DNA of 64,000 nucleotides, taken from positions 1-64,000 of the forward strand of contig NZ_JABBFO010000007.1 of the NCBI RefSeq assembly GCF_018494035.1, in the 5' to 3' direction. The translations under genes were made by a program, and so were the position numbers. This DNA comes from Rosenbergiella australiborealis (GTDB taxonomy: Bacteria > Pseudomonadota > Gammaproteobacteria > Enterobacterales > Enterobacteriaceae). The notes beneath the pieces were generated by a model. It saw nothing but the letters and a program-made list of their open reading frames with translations. It searched no databases and was not told the DNA's origin. How positions within the stretch are numbered: the stretch's first letter is position 1; every line of letters begins with the position of its first letter. Below, piece after piece: positions 17,930-27,801 of this stretch.

Positions 17930-19540
17930 TTAAGAAGGGATTGTTTCAGCCTTCGCGAAGGACAATGACGTTAAACCTTCCATCGACTGCCCAATATCCG
18001 TGGACGGATAGTCAAGCGCTAATACCTGACTAGTGTGTTTAAGCACTTGTTCGGCAGCTTGTTCGTTATCATTAAGCGAGGTCTGCCAGTAGGGGATCAA
18101 CTGCTTGATCTTTTGTTGCCAGCTTTCTGAAGCCATTTTATCTTTGAAAACTCTATTCATTACTTCAAGCATAGCTTGTGCAGCGGTTGAGGCACCAGGA
18201 GAGGCACCTAATAACGCTGAAATGGTCCCGTCTTGGGAAGTAATAATCTCCGTACCGAGCTTCAACGTGCCGCCTTTCTGGCTATCATTTTCAATAACTT
18301 GTACTCGTTGACCCGCCACCACTAAGCGCCAATCTTCAGCTTTCGCATCGGGTACGTATTCCCGTAATGCCGCAAGGCGGTCTTTATCGCTCAGTAAAAC
18401 TTGGCCAATCAAATATTTCACTAAACCAAAATTACGCGCACCGACTTGCATCATGGGTAGGAGGTTATTCGGCGTCATTGAGCCAAACATGTCGAACAGT
18501 GATCCTTGTTTAAGAAATTTTGTAGAAAATGTCGCAAAAGGACCGAAAAGTAGCACTTGTTTACCATCAAGTACTCGTGTATCAACATGTGGAACGGACA
18601 TTGGTGGCGCGCCCACACTGGCTTTACCGTAAACTTTTGCAAGATGTTGGTGGACAAGTTCTTCTTTCTCAGTCACTAGGAATGAGCCGCCAACAGGGAA
18701 CCCCGCAAATTTTTTCGCTTCCTCAATACCCGTCTTTTGAAGTAGCGGCAGTGCTCCGCCGCCCGCTCCGATAAAAATATGTTTAGCAGTAAGAGTGCGG
18801 GAAGAATTGTTCTTCAGATTATGCAGGGTAACTTGCCATAAACCATTACTTAAACGGGATATCGTCCTAACTTCTTGTTGCAGGGACAACTGGAAATTCT
18901 CGTGCTTACTTAAGCTATTAATGAGCTGGTTAGTTAGCTCACCGAAGTTAACATCGGTACCAAAAGGTGAATGAGTCGCTGCAACTTTTTCTCCCGCCCG
19001 ACGTCCTTTCATAATGAGAGGTGCCCACTGGCGGATAGTTTCTGCATCGTCAGAAAAAGCCATTCCTTTGAATAAACAACTTTGATGTAAACTTTCCGCA
19101 CGTTTACGTAGGAAGTTCACATTATCATCACCCCAAACAAAGCTCATATGCGGCGTGGTATTAATAAAGCTACGTGGTTCACCCAATCTGCCTTGTTCGA
19201 CGAGCGATGCCCAGAATTGGCGGGAAACCATAAAGGCTTCATTGATCGAAATCGCCTTAGAAATATCAATGGATCCATCCGCACGCTGTGGGGTGTAATT
19301 TAACTCTGCCAGAGCTGAATGGCCTGTTCCCGCATTATTCCAACCGTTAGATGATTCTTCAGCAACACCAGACAGGCGTTCGACCATCTCGATACGCGTT
19401 GTTGGCTCAACTTCTTGTAAAAGCGTACCAAGCGTCGCACTCATAATTCCTGCACCAATCAGGAGCATATCAAGTACTGAAGACTCGGGCAGATTAGCAG
19501 TCATGGTGTCGTTGGCAAGATGTAAAGGTGATGTAGACAT
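17930..19540 (-). CDS. mqo: Malate:quinone oxidoreductase
   Basis: 536 residues from the ATG at 19540; a start at 19567 adds nine unconserved residues. A membrane-associated FAD enzyme that oxidises malate to oxaloacetate and passes electrons to quinone. The N-terminal FAD motif is [21 protein letters not shown] (about 27-47), followed by [14 protein letters not shown]; the C-terminal [14 protein letters not shown] is intact. It stands alone, with a long A/T-rich upstream region. Confidence 0.96.
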   Translation of the reverse strand: MSTSPLHLANDTMTANLPESSVLDMLLIGAGIMSATLGTLLQEVEPTTRIEMVERLSGVAEESSNGWNNAGTGHSALAELNYTPQRADGSIDISKAISINEAFMVSRQFWASLVEQGRLGEPRSFINTTPHMSFVWGDDNVNFLRKRAESLHQSCLFKGMAFSDDAETIRQWAPLIMKGRRAGEKVAATHSPFGTDVNFGELTNQLINSLSKHENFQLSLQQEVRTISRLSNGLWQVTLHNLKNNSSRTLTAKHIFIGAGGGALPLLQKTGIEEAKKFAGFPVGGSFLVTEKEELVHQHLAKVYGKASVGAPPMSVPHVDTRVLDGKQVLLFGPFATFSTKFLKQGSLFDMFGSMTPNNLLPMMQVGARNFGLVKYLIGQVLLSDKDRLAALREYVPDAKAEDWRLVVAGQRVQVIENDSQKGGTLKLGTEIITSQDGTISALLGASPGASTAAQAMLEVMNRVFKDKMASESWQQKIKQLIPYWQTSLNDNEQAAEQVLKHTSQVLALDYPSTDIGQSMEGLTSLSFAKAETIPS

Positions 19541-19907
19541 GAGGCAATATCCTCTTCTGTAAGGCACTTATTTTGCTTACAGCGTAGTGACGGTAAATGA
19601 AGCACTCAGTAAGATGGCAATAAATATAACATTTCCCTATTTATTTTAAACATCGGATTTAAAGTATTTTCTTGGAAAAAACCTAGATATAGTGATCAAT
19701 AATCTTCATGATATGGATTTTTTATGTTTATATTCAGTGCGTTATTTTTTATTCACTATAAAGTCAGTGTACTCAGCTAAACAGAGATAAGAATACAGAT
19801 AATGGAAATATTAAATCATAACTTCATGATAAATATGATTATTACTAAATTTATGCCATTGCCGATAGGAATGATAAAAAATAGTTAAAAAAATGTTAAT
19901 TATAGTA
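19541..19907. other. A/T-rich gap upstream of mqo
   Basis: About 370 bases with no credible gene. It must hold the mqo promoter (minus strand), but no clear boxes stand out. AGTTAAAAAAA-TGTTAATTAT at 19883-19903 has two GTTAA units 11 bp apart, the spacing of an ArcA box. It is about 340 bases from mqo and just past the end of the next gene, so its target is unclear. Confidence 0.35.
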
Positions 19908-20162
19908 TTAAGATCTCGATGTAGGTTGAATAAAGCGCCGCCAGACGAAGCGTATCAGCATGTATTCCAAGATACCGAGAAGCAGAAACCACAACGTGAA
20001 AACAATCGTGTACAGCTGATTGATATCCATCAAATGAAATGAAGTCATTATCCTACGTGCTACGCGAATTCCAAATGTTGGAGCTGGGAGAAGCAGCGCA
20101 GAGAGAAAGCCTAACAGTAAAATACCGGCAGGAATAAAAAGTGTTTCAAGAGGATTTTTCAT
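19908..20162 (-). CDS. Small membrane protein, family not recognised
   Basis: 84 residues starting MKNPLETLFIPAGILLLGFL, with two hydrophobic spans (about 8-28 and 49-70) separated by a basic loop (RVARRIM) and a basic tail ending RRFIQPTSRS. I cannot name the family. It is divergent from mntP, and the 241-bp spacer contains an MntR-type operator that overlaps a TATAAT on this gene's strand, so manganese-responsive expression is plausible. No catalytic motif is visible. Base composition resembles its neighbours. Confidence 0.65.
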   Translation of the reverse strand: MKNPLETLFIPAGILLLGFLSALLLPAPTFGIRVARRIMTSFHLMDINQLYTIVFTLWFLLLGILEYMLIRFVWRRFIQPTSRS

Positions 20163-20272
20163 AAGGCGCTCGCATTTTCTTCAACTAAACGTCGTTTAAC
20201 CGATCCTACACAAGCCATAATTTTACCAAGAATATCCTTGGCTTGCGCTTCTTTATGTAGTCGGGTAAGAAT

Positions 20273-20288
20273 TATAGCCTTTGCTATA
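20273..20288. promoter_or_regulatory. MntR-type operator
   Basis: TATAGCCTTTGCTATA is a perfect 6+4+6 palindrome. On the minus strand its core ATAGCAAAGGCTAT is the same as the core I recall for the E. coli mntH MntR box. It is 115 bases before mntP and 110 before the divergent small gene. It overlaps TATACT on the plus strand and TATAAT on the minus strand, both good -10 boxes. Confidence 0.75.
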
Positions 20289-20403
20289 CTTAAATGCATG
20301 ATTTTATTGCTTTTTTATTTCCAGTGTTACATGGTAGACTCCACGCATTGCAAATTCCTCAATGGAATTATTACTGATACTTTGTACTATTTTTCCGACT
20401 ACT

Positions 20404-20973
20404 ATGAATATACTCACTACCCTTATCCTTGCTTTAGGCATGTCGATGGATGCTTTTGCGGCAGCACTGGGCAAAGGCGCAGTGCTTAAACAAGTGACCT
20501 TGAAAGAGGCGCTGCGTACTGGATTAATCTTTGGTGTTATTGAAACGCTGACTCCCCTGATTGGCTGGGGGTTAGGTATTGCCGCAAGTAAGTATGTAAT
20601 GGCATGGGATCATTGGATTGCTTTTGTGCTATTGACGGTATTAGGTGGTCGGATGATCGTTGGAGGATTGCGTCATTGTAACGATGACGACGTTCCGCCT
20701 GAGCGTCACGGTTTTATGGTTCTAGCATTGACGGCTGTCGCGACAAGTTTGGATGCGCTAGCCGTCGGCGTTGGATTAGCTTTCCTACAGGTGAATATTG
20801 TACTAACAGCCGTGACTATTGGTGTCAGCACTACTATCATGGCTACCACAGGAATGTTGATTGGCCGTTTTATCGGACCCGTTTTGGGTAAGTGGGCCGA
20901 AATACTAGGGGGTGTTGTGCTGGTGGGTATTGGAACGTCGATATTGATCGAACACCTCGGCTTACTCAACTAA
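20404..20973 (+). CDS. mntP: Manganese exporter MntP
   Basis: 189 residues from the ATG at 20404, matching the E. coli start MNI; an in-frame ATG at 20362 is not conserved. Six membrane helices arranged as an internal repeat, with acidic metal-binding motifs [16 protein letters not shown] (near residue 10) and [14 protein letters not shown] (near 115). It exports Mn2+ when the cell is overloaded. The MntR-type operator upstream supports manganese regulation. The yybP-ykoY riboswitch found before E. coli mntP is not visible here. An I42 inhibitor gene follows 34 bases later. Confidence 0.95.
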   Translation: MNILTTLILALGMSMDAFAAALGKGAVLKQVTLKEALRTGLIFGVIETLTPLIGWGLGIAASKYVMAWDHWIAFVLLTVLGGRMIVGGLRHCNDDDVPPERHGFMVLALTAVATSLDALAVGVGLAFLQVNIVLTAVTIGVSTTIMATTGMLIGRFIGPVLGKWAEILGGVVLVGIGTSILIEHLGLLN

Positions 20974-21007
20974 TTAATATCGCGACCTTCCTTAAAAAGG
21001 GCTCTGT

Positions 21008-21370
21008 ATGAATCGATACACCATGATCATTGCAGGTATCGCAATGCTGTTATCGTTACCCGCACTGGCGACTCATCAAAAACAGCGTTTAGAAGGTGTG
21101 GAAGGGCAGTTAGTTCAACTGGTGGTAGCGAGTCACCCGACGACAGGTTACCAATGGATGATAAAGCAGCTTCCAAAGCAGTTAATTTTTATATCGGCGG
21201 ATCACCAGCATCCAGAAAATTGCCCTAAAGGGGCCGTCGGTTGCCCTACCCAACAAACCTTTACTTTTATCGCTCAGCAAAAGGGTTTAGCAGAATTACA
21301 GCTTATCTATGGGCGTTCTTTTGACAAAGCGTCTTGGAAAGTCGAGACGGTCGCGGTAACGATCAAGTAA
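21008..21370 (+). CDS. Secreted I42 (chagasin-type) protease inhibitor
   Basis: 120 residues: a signal peptide (about 1-21, ending LPALA) and an immunoglobulin-like I42 domain. The first inhibitory loop is HPTTGYQW (usually NPTTGY), QTFTF is present in the middle, and the last loop RSFDKASW replaces RPW. Family members inhibit papain-like cysteine proteases. The middle loop carries two cysteines (NCPKGAVGC) that could form a disulfide. It may be co-transcribed with mntP, with no obvious functional link. Confidence 0.8.
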   Translation: MNRYTMIIAGIAMLLSLPALATHQKQRLEGVEGQLVQLVVASHPTTGYQWMIKQLPKQLIFISADHQHPENCPKGAVGCPTQQTFTFIAQQKGLAELQLIYGRSFDKASWKVETVAVTIK

Positions 21371-21567
21371 AAAGTAATGACATATAATATTTACGCCATT
21401 ACTACCCCGATTAAGGGGAAAGATAAGCTTGATTACACGGCATTAACGTTTCTATCGACTCCCCTCATTACTTCTTAATCGGCATGAAAATCGCTCCTTG
21501 GGGCGGCAGTTCAGGCTGTTTTACAGTAAACTTATTCCCTCATACACTGCGTAGAGTCTATAGAGTT

Positions 21568-23403
21568 ATGATTTCTGAGCGTTTTGAACGATTGATTGAT
21601 ATTTTCCGCGAGGCGCCAAGCGGTGAGCCTCCGAAAACCATTGGTGCTTTTTATCTTTATTACCTACGCCAAGTATGGCCTTGTTTTGCTGCCTTACTAG
21701 TTGTCGGGTTTCTCGGGGCACTTATTGAAGTTGCATTATTTAGCTATTTGAGCACTATCATTGATTTAGTGAATCATAGCCAACCTGCCACTATTTTTCG
21801 TGAACATTGGCAAATTTTGCTGTGGATGGGCGCAGTGGCTTTGGTGATTCGCCCTATCATGATCTGGTTACATGATTTACTTATTCACCAAACCATTAAC
21901 CCACGGATGACGAGTATGATCCGTTGGCAAAATCATCGTTATGTATTGAAGCAAAGCCTTTCTTTTTTTCAAGGTGATTTTGCTGGACGAATTGCCCAGC
22001 GAATTATGCAAACGGGTAACTCAGTAAGGGATTCTGCGGTTCAACTCGTTGATGCTATTTGGCACGTATTAATTTATGCGGTGACCTCACTGGTGCTGTT
22101 CGCTGAAACGGATTGGAAATTAATGATCCCCCTTATTATCTGGATGGTCATCTATATCGCGGCATTAAGCTATTTTGTACCGAAAGTGAAGCAGCGTTCT
22201 GTCGTATCCTCGGAAGCGCGTTCTAAATTAATGGGCTTTATTGTTGATGGTTATACGAACATTGCCACCTTAAAACTCTTCGCTCACAGTGCACTTGAAG
22301 AGCAAAACGCGCGTGAAACGCTACAAGATCAGACAGAAAAGACGCAGCTGGCAGGAAGAATGATTACGGCAATGGATGTCACCCTCTCAACAATGAACGG
22401 TGCTTTAATTGTCACGACCACTGGGCTTGCATTATGGCTATGGAGTGAATCGCTGATCTCAGTTGGGGCGATTGCCCTTGCAACAGGCTTGGTGATTCGC
22501 TTGGTTAATATGTCAGGTTGGATCATGTGGGTGGTCAACGGTATTTTCGATAATATTGGAACTGTGCAAGATGGAATGAAGACTGTTTCACAGTCACTCA
22601 GCGTACAAGATCCCCCTAATGCACAACAATTGACCGTGACGCAAGGCCAAATCATTTTTGACCACGTACGTTTTGGCTATTCTGCAGAGAGGATTATTAT
22701 TGATGATCTTACTCTAACCATCCAACCGGGTGAGAAGATTGGACTTATCGGGTCATCGGGTGCCGGTAAATCGACGTTGGTGAATCTGTTACTCCGTATG
22801 TATGACGTTAACCACGGAGTGATTAGCATCGATTCGCAAAACATAGCGAATGTGACGCAAGATAGTTTACGTAGCCAAATTGGTATGATTACGCAAGATA
22901 CCTCCTTACTGCACCGGTCTATTCGCGATAATCTCTTATATGGTCGTCCTGATGCAACGGATGAAGCGCTATCGGCCGCCATCATTGGTGCACGAGCGGA
23001 TGAATTTATCCCGCAGTTAACCGATAACGAAGGGCGGGTAGGTTTAGAGGCTCAAGTCGGGGAGCGGGGCGTTAAGCTATCAGGTGGGCAACGTCAACGT
23101 ATCGCTATCGCTCGTGTTCTATTAAAAAATGCACCGATCTTGATTATGGACGAAGCAACTTCAGCACTAGACTCGGAAGTCGAAGCAGCCATTCAAGAAA
23201 GCCTTGAATCGTTAATGGATGGCAAAACAGTTATTGCGATAGCACATCGCCTCTCGACAATTGCGCGGATGGATCGGTTGATTGTATTACATCAAGGCCG
23301 CATCGCGGAGCAAGGTACACATCAACAACTCTTAGCTCAACAAGGCATTTATGCGCGACTATGGCAGCGACAAACCGGCGGTTTTGTCGGTGTTGATGAG
23401 TAA
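21568..23403 (+). CDS. ABC exporter, fused permease and ATPase
   Basis: 611 residues from the ATG at 21568; a frame extension to 21484 adds 28 unusual residues. The N-terminal six-helix exporter domain covers about 40-330. The ATPase has Walker A GSSGAGKST near 395, the signature LSGGQ near 504, and Walker B ILIMDEATSALD near 525. The half-transporter would work as a dimer. It resembles the multidrug/lipid exporter group, but I do not recognise a specific name or substrate. Confidence 0.85.
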   Translation: MISERFERLIDIFREAPSGEPPKTIGAFYLYYLRQVWPCFAALLVVGFLGALIEVALFSYLSTIIDLVNHSQPATIFREHWQILLWMGAVALVIRPIMIWLHDLLIHQTINPRMTSMIRWQNHRYVLKQSLSFFQGDFAGRIAQRIMQTGNSVRDSAVQLVDAIWHVLIYAVTSLVLFAETDWKLMIPLIIWMVIYIAALSYFVPKVKQRSVVSSEARSKLMGFIVDGYTNIATLKLFAHSALEEQNARETLQDQTEKTQLAGRMITAMDVTLSTMNGALIVTTTGLALWLWSESLISVGAIALATGLVIRLVNMSGWIMWVVNGIFDNIGTVQDGMKTVSQSLSVQDPPNAQQLTVTQGQIIFDHVRFGYSAERIIIDDLTLTIQPGEKIGLIGSSGAGKSTLVNLLLRMYDVNHGVISIDSQNIANVTQDSLRSQIGMITQDTSLLHRSIRDNLLYGRPDATDEALSAAIIGARADEFIPQLTDNEGRVGLEAQVGERGVKLSGGQRQRIAIARVLLKNAPILIMDEATSALDSEVEAAIQESLESLMDGKTVIAIAHRLSTIARMDRLIVLHQGRIAEQGTHQQLLAQQGIYARLWQRQTGGFVGVDE

Positions 23404-23416
23404 TGAGTGAAGAATA

Positions 23417-23467
23417 GTGGGTCAGTTTAGTCGTTGCCTTTGATATACTGGCCCACACCTTTTTTTC
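23417..23467 (+). terminator. Terminator after the ABC exporter
   Basis: GTGGGTCAG and CTGGCCCAC form a 9-bp stem (one G-T pair) with a long loop, followed by CACC and seven T. Confidence 0.65.
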
Positions 23468-23481
23468 TTGCTCGGATTATT

Positions 23482-23985
23482 ATGGAACGTTTTGTCGAAA
23501 ATTTAATGTATGCCACCCGCTGGATTTTGGCGCCAGTCTATTTTGGTCTCTCTCTGGGACTGCTGGCATTAACCGTAAAATTTTTCCAAGAAGTGATTCA
23601 TGTTCTGCCTGAGCTTCTCACCGTCAGTGAAAATGATCTCATCTTATTACTCCTCTCACTGATCGATATGTCACTAGTGGGGGGATTACTCATCATGGTG
23701 ATGTTGTCAGGGTATGAAAACTTTATTTCCCGTCTTGATATTGATGAGAGCAAAGAAAAGTTAAGCTGGTTAGGAAAAATGGATGCAGGCTCTCTAAAAA
23801 ATAAAGTGGCTGCTTCCATAGTGGCGATCTCGTCAATACACCTCCTGCGTGTCTTTATGGAAGTCCGTACCATCGATAATACAAAAATTTTATGGTACGT
23901 CGTTTTACACGTCACCTTTGTATTTTCTGCATTTGTTATGGGATATTTAGACAAATTGTCGCGTTATGATAAATCTGCACACTAA
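23482..23985 (+). CDS. yqhA: YqhA-family membrane protein
   Basis: 167 residues from the ATG at 23482. It has three or four membrane helices and matches the YqhA/UPF0114 family along its length, including [37 protein letters not shown] and the [22 protein letters not shown] loop. Its function is not known. An upstream in-frame ATG at 23434 lies inside the preceding terminator and is unlikely. Confidence 0.9.
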   Translation: MERFVENLMYATRWILAPVYFGLSLGLLALTVKFFQEVIHVLPELLTVSENDLILLLLSLIDMSLVGGLLIMVMLSGYENFISRLDIDESKEKLSWLGKMDAGSLKNKVAASIVAISSIHLLRVFMEVRTIDNTKILWYVVLHVTFVFSAFVMGYLDKLSRYDKSAH

Positions 23986-23999
23986 TTATTAACATTTTT

Positions 24000-24040
24000 G
24001 CCTTGTGTCGGTTTATACTCTCGACCCAAGGCTTTTCTTT
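24000..24040 (+). terminator. yqhA terminator
   Basis: GCCTTG (24000-24005) pairs with CAAGGC (24027-24032), extended inward by further pairs and followed by TTTTCTTT. Confidence 0.65.
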
Positions 24041-24056
24041 AGAATAGATAGGGCGC

Positions 24057-24473
24057 ATGCTTGTACACTCAGTAAAAAATCGATTGATCGCAACGCTTGC
24101 TCTACTTTCGATGTTACTGTTATTTATCGCGCCCTTAGTCTCTCTTGCACTCTTCCTTTCTCACTCCGATAGAGTTCCTTACACCTCTCAATCCTGCCCC
24201 CTATCAATGAACGATGGGGCTATGTCAGAAGAAATGATGCATCACATGACGCCTCAAAAAAAGGGTGAGCACTCTTCTGTTGAGTCAGGATTACTCTGTG
24301 GCTATTGTGAATTACTCATTCATTTTCCTTTCTTAGTGAGTCTCGCCGCCGCGATACTTTGGTTTATTACTGCCCTATCACGGGTTACACCACGGATCCC
24401 CTATCAAACAATTATCCTGATTCCTTTTTATCCGCCTCAGTTATCAAGAGGCCCGCCGTCTGTCGGTTGTTAA
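24057..24473 (+). CDS. DUF2946-type membrane protein, metal-linked
   Basis: 138 residues: an N-terminal hydrophobic segment (about 12-33), a Met/His-rich external stretch (MNDGAMSEEMMHHMTPQKKG, about 51-70), a CGYC motif near 81, a second hydrophobic span (about 90-108), and a Pro-rich tail. DUF2946 proteins commonly sit beside copper-related genes. The PepSY gene 60 bases downstream also has a Met-rich loop, so the two probably act together in periplasmic copper or iron handling. That is inference. Confidence 0.7.
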   Translation: MLVHSVKNRLIATLALLSMLLLFIAPLVSLALFLSHSDRVPYTSQSCPLSMNDGAMSEEMMHHMTPQKKGEHSSVESGLLCGYCELLIHFPFLVSLAAAILWFITALSRVTPRIPYQTIILIPFYPPQLSRGPPSVGC

Positions 24474-24532
24474 CCAATGTGGCACTTTATGTATGAGTGC
24501 TTTCACTATTGATTTTAACAAGCGGAATTACT

Positions 24533-26233
24533 ATGACTGACTGCGTAACAACGGCGTCAAAGAGTAATAGCGCATTTATGCTATTGCTGCGTCGTTTACA
24601 TTTTTATATTGGCTTATGTGTAGGGCCATTTATTTTTATCGCTTCATTTACTGGGATGCTGTATGTCATCACACCGAGTATCGAAGCGTGGTTATACAAA
24701 CCGACGTTAACGGTTATTCCGATGGGAGATACCCAGCCGCTTTCTCAACAGATTGCTGTGGCTCGGCAGTACCTCCATCAATCAGGTAGTATTGCGGCAG
24801 TGCGCCCAGCACCTTCAGCAACATCGACAACACGTATCCAATTTTCTCAACCTGGTCTTGGGCCGTCAGAGACACGTGCTATTTTTGTTGATCCTTATAG
24901 ACTGATTGTCACCGGTGATTACACCGTATACGGTACCTCAGGCATACTGCCGTTCCGTACAGGGTTGGATCATTTACATCAAAGTTTATTGTTGGGAAAT
25001 GTCGGCAGAGCATACAGTGAACTTGCTGCATCATGGATGTGGATTGCCGCATTAGGCGGCATAATTCTATGGTTAGTCTCTCGGCAACGACTTAGGCATA
25101 CGTCCACTGCTACATTTAGCCAACGCTGGCATCGCCGTTTAGGTGTAGTCCTACTACTGGGTATGTTGTTTCTTTCCGCCACAGGGATCACTTGGTCGCA
25201 GTGGGCAGGGGAGAATGTGAATCGTCTACGACATAGCTTCGGTTGGTTAACTCCGCAGGTGACAACCGTCCTCGATGGGCAAGATAAAGGAAAGGTGATG
25301 ACTCCTCATGCGGAGCATCAAACGATGGATATGGCGAGTATGCCTGGTATGGATATGAGCGGCCCATCGATAGTGAATTCACCGAGCTATCATGTTGCCG
25401 ATAACGATTGGGATAGTGTGTTATCGCATGCACGTAATGCCGGTATTGACGCGGCTAAAATTGAAATTCGTTCGCCTAAAGACAGTCACCATACCTGGAC
25501 GGTTACTGAGATTGATCACCGTTGGCCGGTTCACGTTGATGCAGTCGCCCTAAATCCACAAACCCTCGCAGTTATTGACCGCGTCGAGTTCCGCGACTAT
25601 CCACTTCTGGCAAAATTAACGCGTTGGGGAGTGGATGCACATATGGGCGTCTTATTCGGTTGGGTAAATCAGGTCGTACTCGCGCTCTTCGCATTGGGAC
25701 TCTGTGTGATGATCGTTATGGGGTATCGCCAGTGGTGGATACGCCGACCTGTCCCGGCCCAACATTCACCTACCAATACGTTAAGTGAGGCGTGGAAAAA
25801 TTGTCCGGGAATGCTGCGCGGCATCATTACGATAATAGCGATATTATTGGGTTATGCATTACCTGTTCTTGGCGTGAGTCTACTTCTCTTTATACTCGTT
25901 GATCTATTTCGCTGGAAGAGGGCGATAACCATGCAAAATAAACCTGTAGGTGAGTGTTCACTTATTACGAGTGAGCAGTATAAGCAGCGTAAAAAGAAAC
26001 ATAATTTTATTCGTGGCGTGGTCGTTATTTGGTTAATCACTTGTGCTGTTATGAGTAGGGCGATTATCGGTGGCGTCATTGATGAGTACCATCTCTCCTT
26101 TGCTCAGTGGTCGGGGGGAATGTATGTCATGCAAGGAATGATGATTATTATCTATACCAGTGTTTTTACGGGTCTGATGTCGATTCCGCTCTGGTATTTT
26201 TTCTTAGGGGAGAGTGATCCGCAAGGGGAATAA
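24533..26233 (+). CDS. PepSY membrane protein with C-terminal YnaJ/DUF2534-like domain
   Basis: 566 residues from the ATG at 24533; a GTG at 24497 is an alternative. Residues 1-466 are a PepSY-associated membrane protein: a first helix LHFYIGLCVGPFIFIASFTG, a long periplasmic region, and a Met-rich MDMASMPGMDMSG near 266-278. Residues 467-566 contain two more helices and match E. coli YnaJ (DUF2534), a free-standing protein of about 85 residues: SRAIIGGVIDEYHLS, SGGMYVMQ and PLWYFFLGE. An ATG at 25931 with AGAGG upstream could also start the C-terminal part separately. Probable metal-linked membrane role; the fusion is unusual. Confidence 0.75.
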   Translation: MTDCVTTASKSNSAFMLLLRRLHFYIGLCVGPFIFIASFTGMLYVITPSIEAWLYKPTLTVIPMGDTQPLSQQIAVARQYLHQSGSIAAVRPAPSATSTTRIQFSQPGLGPSETRAIFVDPYRLIVTGDYTVYGTSGILPFRTGLDHLHQSLLLGNVGRAYSELAASWMWIAALGGIILWLVSRQRLRHTSTATFSQRWHRRLGVVLLLGMLFLSATGITWSQWAGENVNRLRHSFGWLTPQVTTVLDGQDKGKVMTPHAEHQTMDMASMPGMDMSGPSIVNSPSYHVADNDWDSVLSHARNAGIDAAKIEIRSPKDSHHTWTVTEIDHRWPVHVDAVALNPQTLAVIDRVEFRDYPLLAKLTRWGVDAHMGVLFGWVNQVVLALFALGLCVMIVMGYRQWWIRRPVPAQHSPTNTLSEAWKNCPGMLRGIITIIAILLGYALPVLGVSLLLFILVDLFRWKRAITMQNKPVGECSLITSEQYKQRKKKHNFIRGVVVIWLITCAVMSRAIIGGVIDEYHLSFAQWSGGMYVMQGMMIIIYTSVFTGLMSIPLWYFFLGESDPQGE

Positions 26234-26261
26234 TTGCGGGCGCGCTTATAATATATCTAAA

Positions 26262-26292
26262 AAGAAACCACCCGCAGGTGGTTTCTTATTTT
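26262..26292. terminator. Bidirectional terminator between the PepSY gene and gor
   Basis: AAGAAACCACC and GGTGGTTTCTT form an 11-bp stem around CGCA. T-rich tracts follow on both strands, serving the two convergent genes. Confidence 0.9.
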
Positions 26293-26307
26293 TGCCTAGA
26301 GAAAGGC

Positions 26308-27660
26308 TTAGCGCATAGTCACAAATTCTTCAGCAGATGTTGGATGGATGGCAACGGTATTATCAAAATCTCGTTTTGTTGCCCCCATTTTCAAGGCGAC
26401 GGCAAATCCTTGTAGCATTTCATCCATACCGTAACCAATACCATGAATACCAACGATTTTCTCATCAGGGCCTACGCAGACAAGTTTCATCCGACAAGGT
26501 TGACGGTATTGAGTCACTGCGGTATACATCGCGGTAAATGAAGAGGAATAAATTTTTACCTGCTCGTCACCAAATTTTTCTCGTGCTTCAGGTTCGCTGA
26601 GTCCTACCGTACCAATTGGCGGGTGACTAAAGACCACAGTCGCGATATTTGAAAAATCCATGTGTTCATCCGGCTTATTATTGAATAGACGCTCGGATAA
26701 ACGTCGACCTGCTGCGACAGCGACAGGCGTCAATTCCACCGCACCCGTATTATCACCTACCGCATAAATTCCAGGTACCGACGTATTTTGATACTTATCG
26801 ACGTTGATATAACCTTTATCATTCAACTCCACACCGGTCACTGCAAGGTTGATATTCTCGGTTGCAGGAGCTCGACCGATTGCCCAAATTAGGCAGTCAG
26901 TGTTATGCGAAGTGCCGTTAGTGAAATAAATCGTTAGGCTATTATCACTATTTTTTTCAATACGTTCCGCTTCACACTGTTTATGCAGTTTAGGGCCCTC
27001 TTTTTCCATTACCTCAACGAGCGTATCAGAGAGTAGAGGATCAAAACCGCGAAGTGGTTTGTCTTTACGTAAAAATAAATCTGTTTCTGCACCGAGTGAG
27101 TTAAGCACTCCAGCGACTTCTACCGCGATATAGCCAGCGCCAATCACTGCAATACGTGCAGGTAGATTATCTAATTCAAAAAATCCATCAGAATCAATAC
27201 CATACTCAGCGCCTGGGATTGAAGGGAGAACTGGATGGCCACCCGTTGCGATTAAAATATGATCTGCAGTATACGTTTCGCCGTTAACTTCAACCGTATG
27301 GGCATCAACGAATTTTGCAAAACCTTTGATGACATCGACATTATTCTTACCTAATACATTGTCGTAAGAATTATGGATACGATCGATGTAGGCTGAGCGG
27401 TTTTTGATTAATGTCTTCCAATCAAACTTATTAACGGTAGTATCAAAACCGTAATCAGGACCGTACATATGGATTGCTTCAGCGATCTGCGCGGCATGCC
27501 ACATGACTTTTTTAGGGACACAGCCTACGTTGACACATGTGCCTCCTAGCGCTTTTGCTTCTACTAAGGCACATTTTTTGCCATGCATCGCTGCACGATT
27601 AATTGACGCGATACCACCGCTCCCGCCACCGATAGCCAGGTAATCATAATGTTTAGTCAT
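26308..27660 (-). CDS. gor: Glutathione reductase
   Basis: 450 residues from the ATG at 27660, identical in length to E. coli Gor. An FAD enzyme that reduces glutathione disulfide with NADPH. Visible: FAD motif [11 protein letters not shown] (9-19), redox pair Cys42/Cys47 in [18 protein letters not shown] motif [11 protein letters not shown], and the C-terminal [12 protein letters not shown] containing the catalytic His. It is divergent from rbn. Confidence 0.97.
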   Translation of the reverse strand: MTKHYDYLAIGGGSGGIASINRAAMHGKKCALVEAKALGGTCVNVGCVPKKVMWHAAQIAEAIHMYGPDYGFDTTVNKFDWKTLIKNRSAYIDRIHNSYDNVLGKNNVDVIKGFAKFVDAHTVEVNGETYTADHILIATGGHPVLPSIPGAEYGIDSDGFFELDNLPARIAVIGAGYIAVEVAGVLNSLGAETDLFLRKDKPLRGFDPLLSDTLVEVMEKEGPKLHKQCEAERIEKNSDNSLTIYFTNGTSHNTDCLIWAIGRAPATENINLAVTGVELNDKGYINVDKYQNTSVPGIYAVGDNTGAVELTPVAVAAGRRLSERLFNNKPDEHMDFSNIATVVFSHPPIGTVGLSEPEAREKFGDEQVKIYSSSFTAMYTAVTQYRQPCRMKLVCVGPDEKIVGIHGIGYGMDEMLQGFAVALKMGATKRDFDNTVAIHPTSAEEFVTMR

Positions 27661-27801
27661 CGTTCCTTCCATTTCAATTGAGGTCGATAAAATTAATTAG
27701 TTTCTATGCACAGTGTAACCTGCGTCGGAAAAACTATGCAAAGTTTACTTCTATAGCTGTGATAGGCTTATTTCACGATGGGAAAACTAACCGGAACTAC
27801 G

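Noticed and set aside
20163..20403. yybP-ykoY manganese riboswitch before mntP
   Set aside because: Expected from E. coli, but no GGGGAGTAG-like or matching 3' conserved segment is visible. A covariance search would decide.
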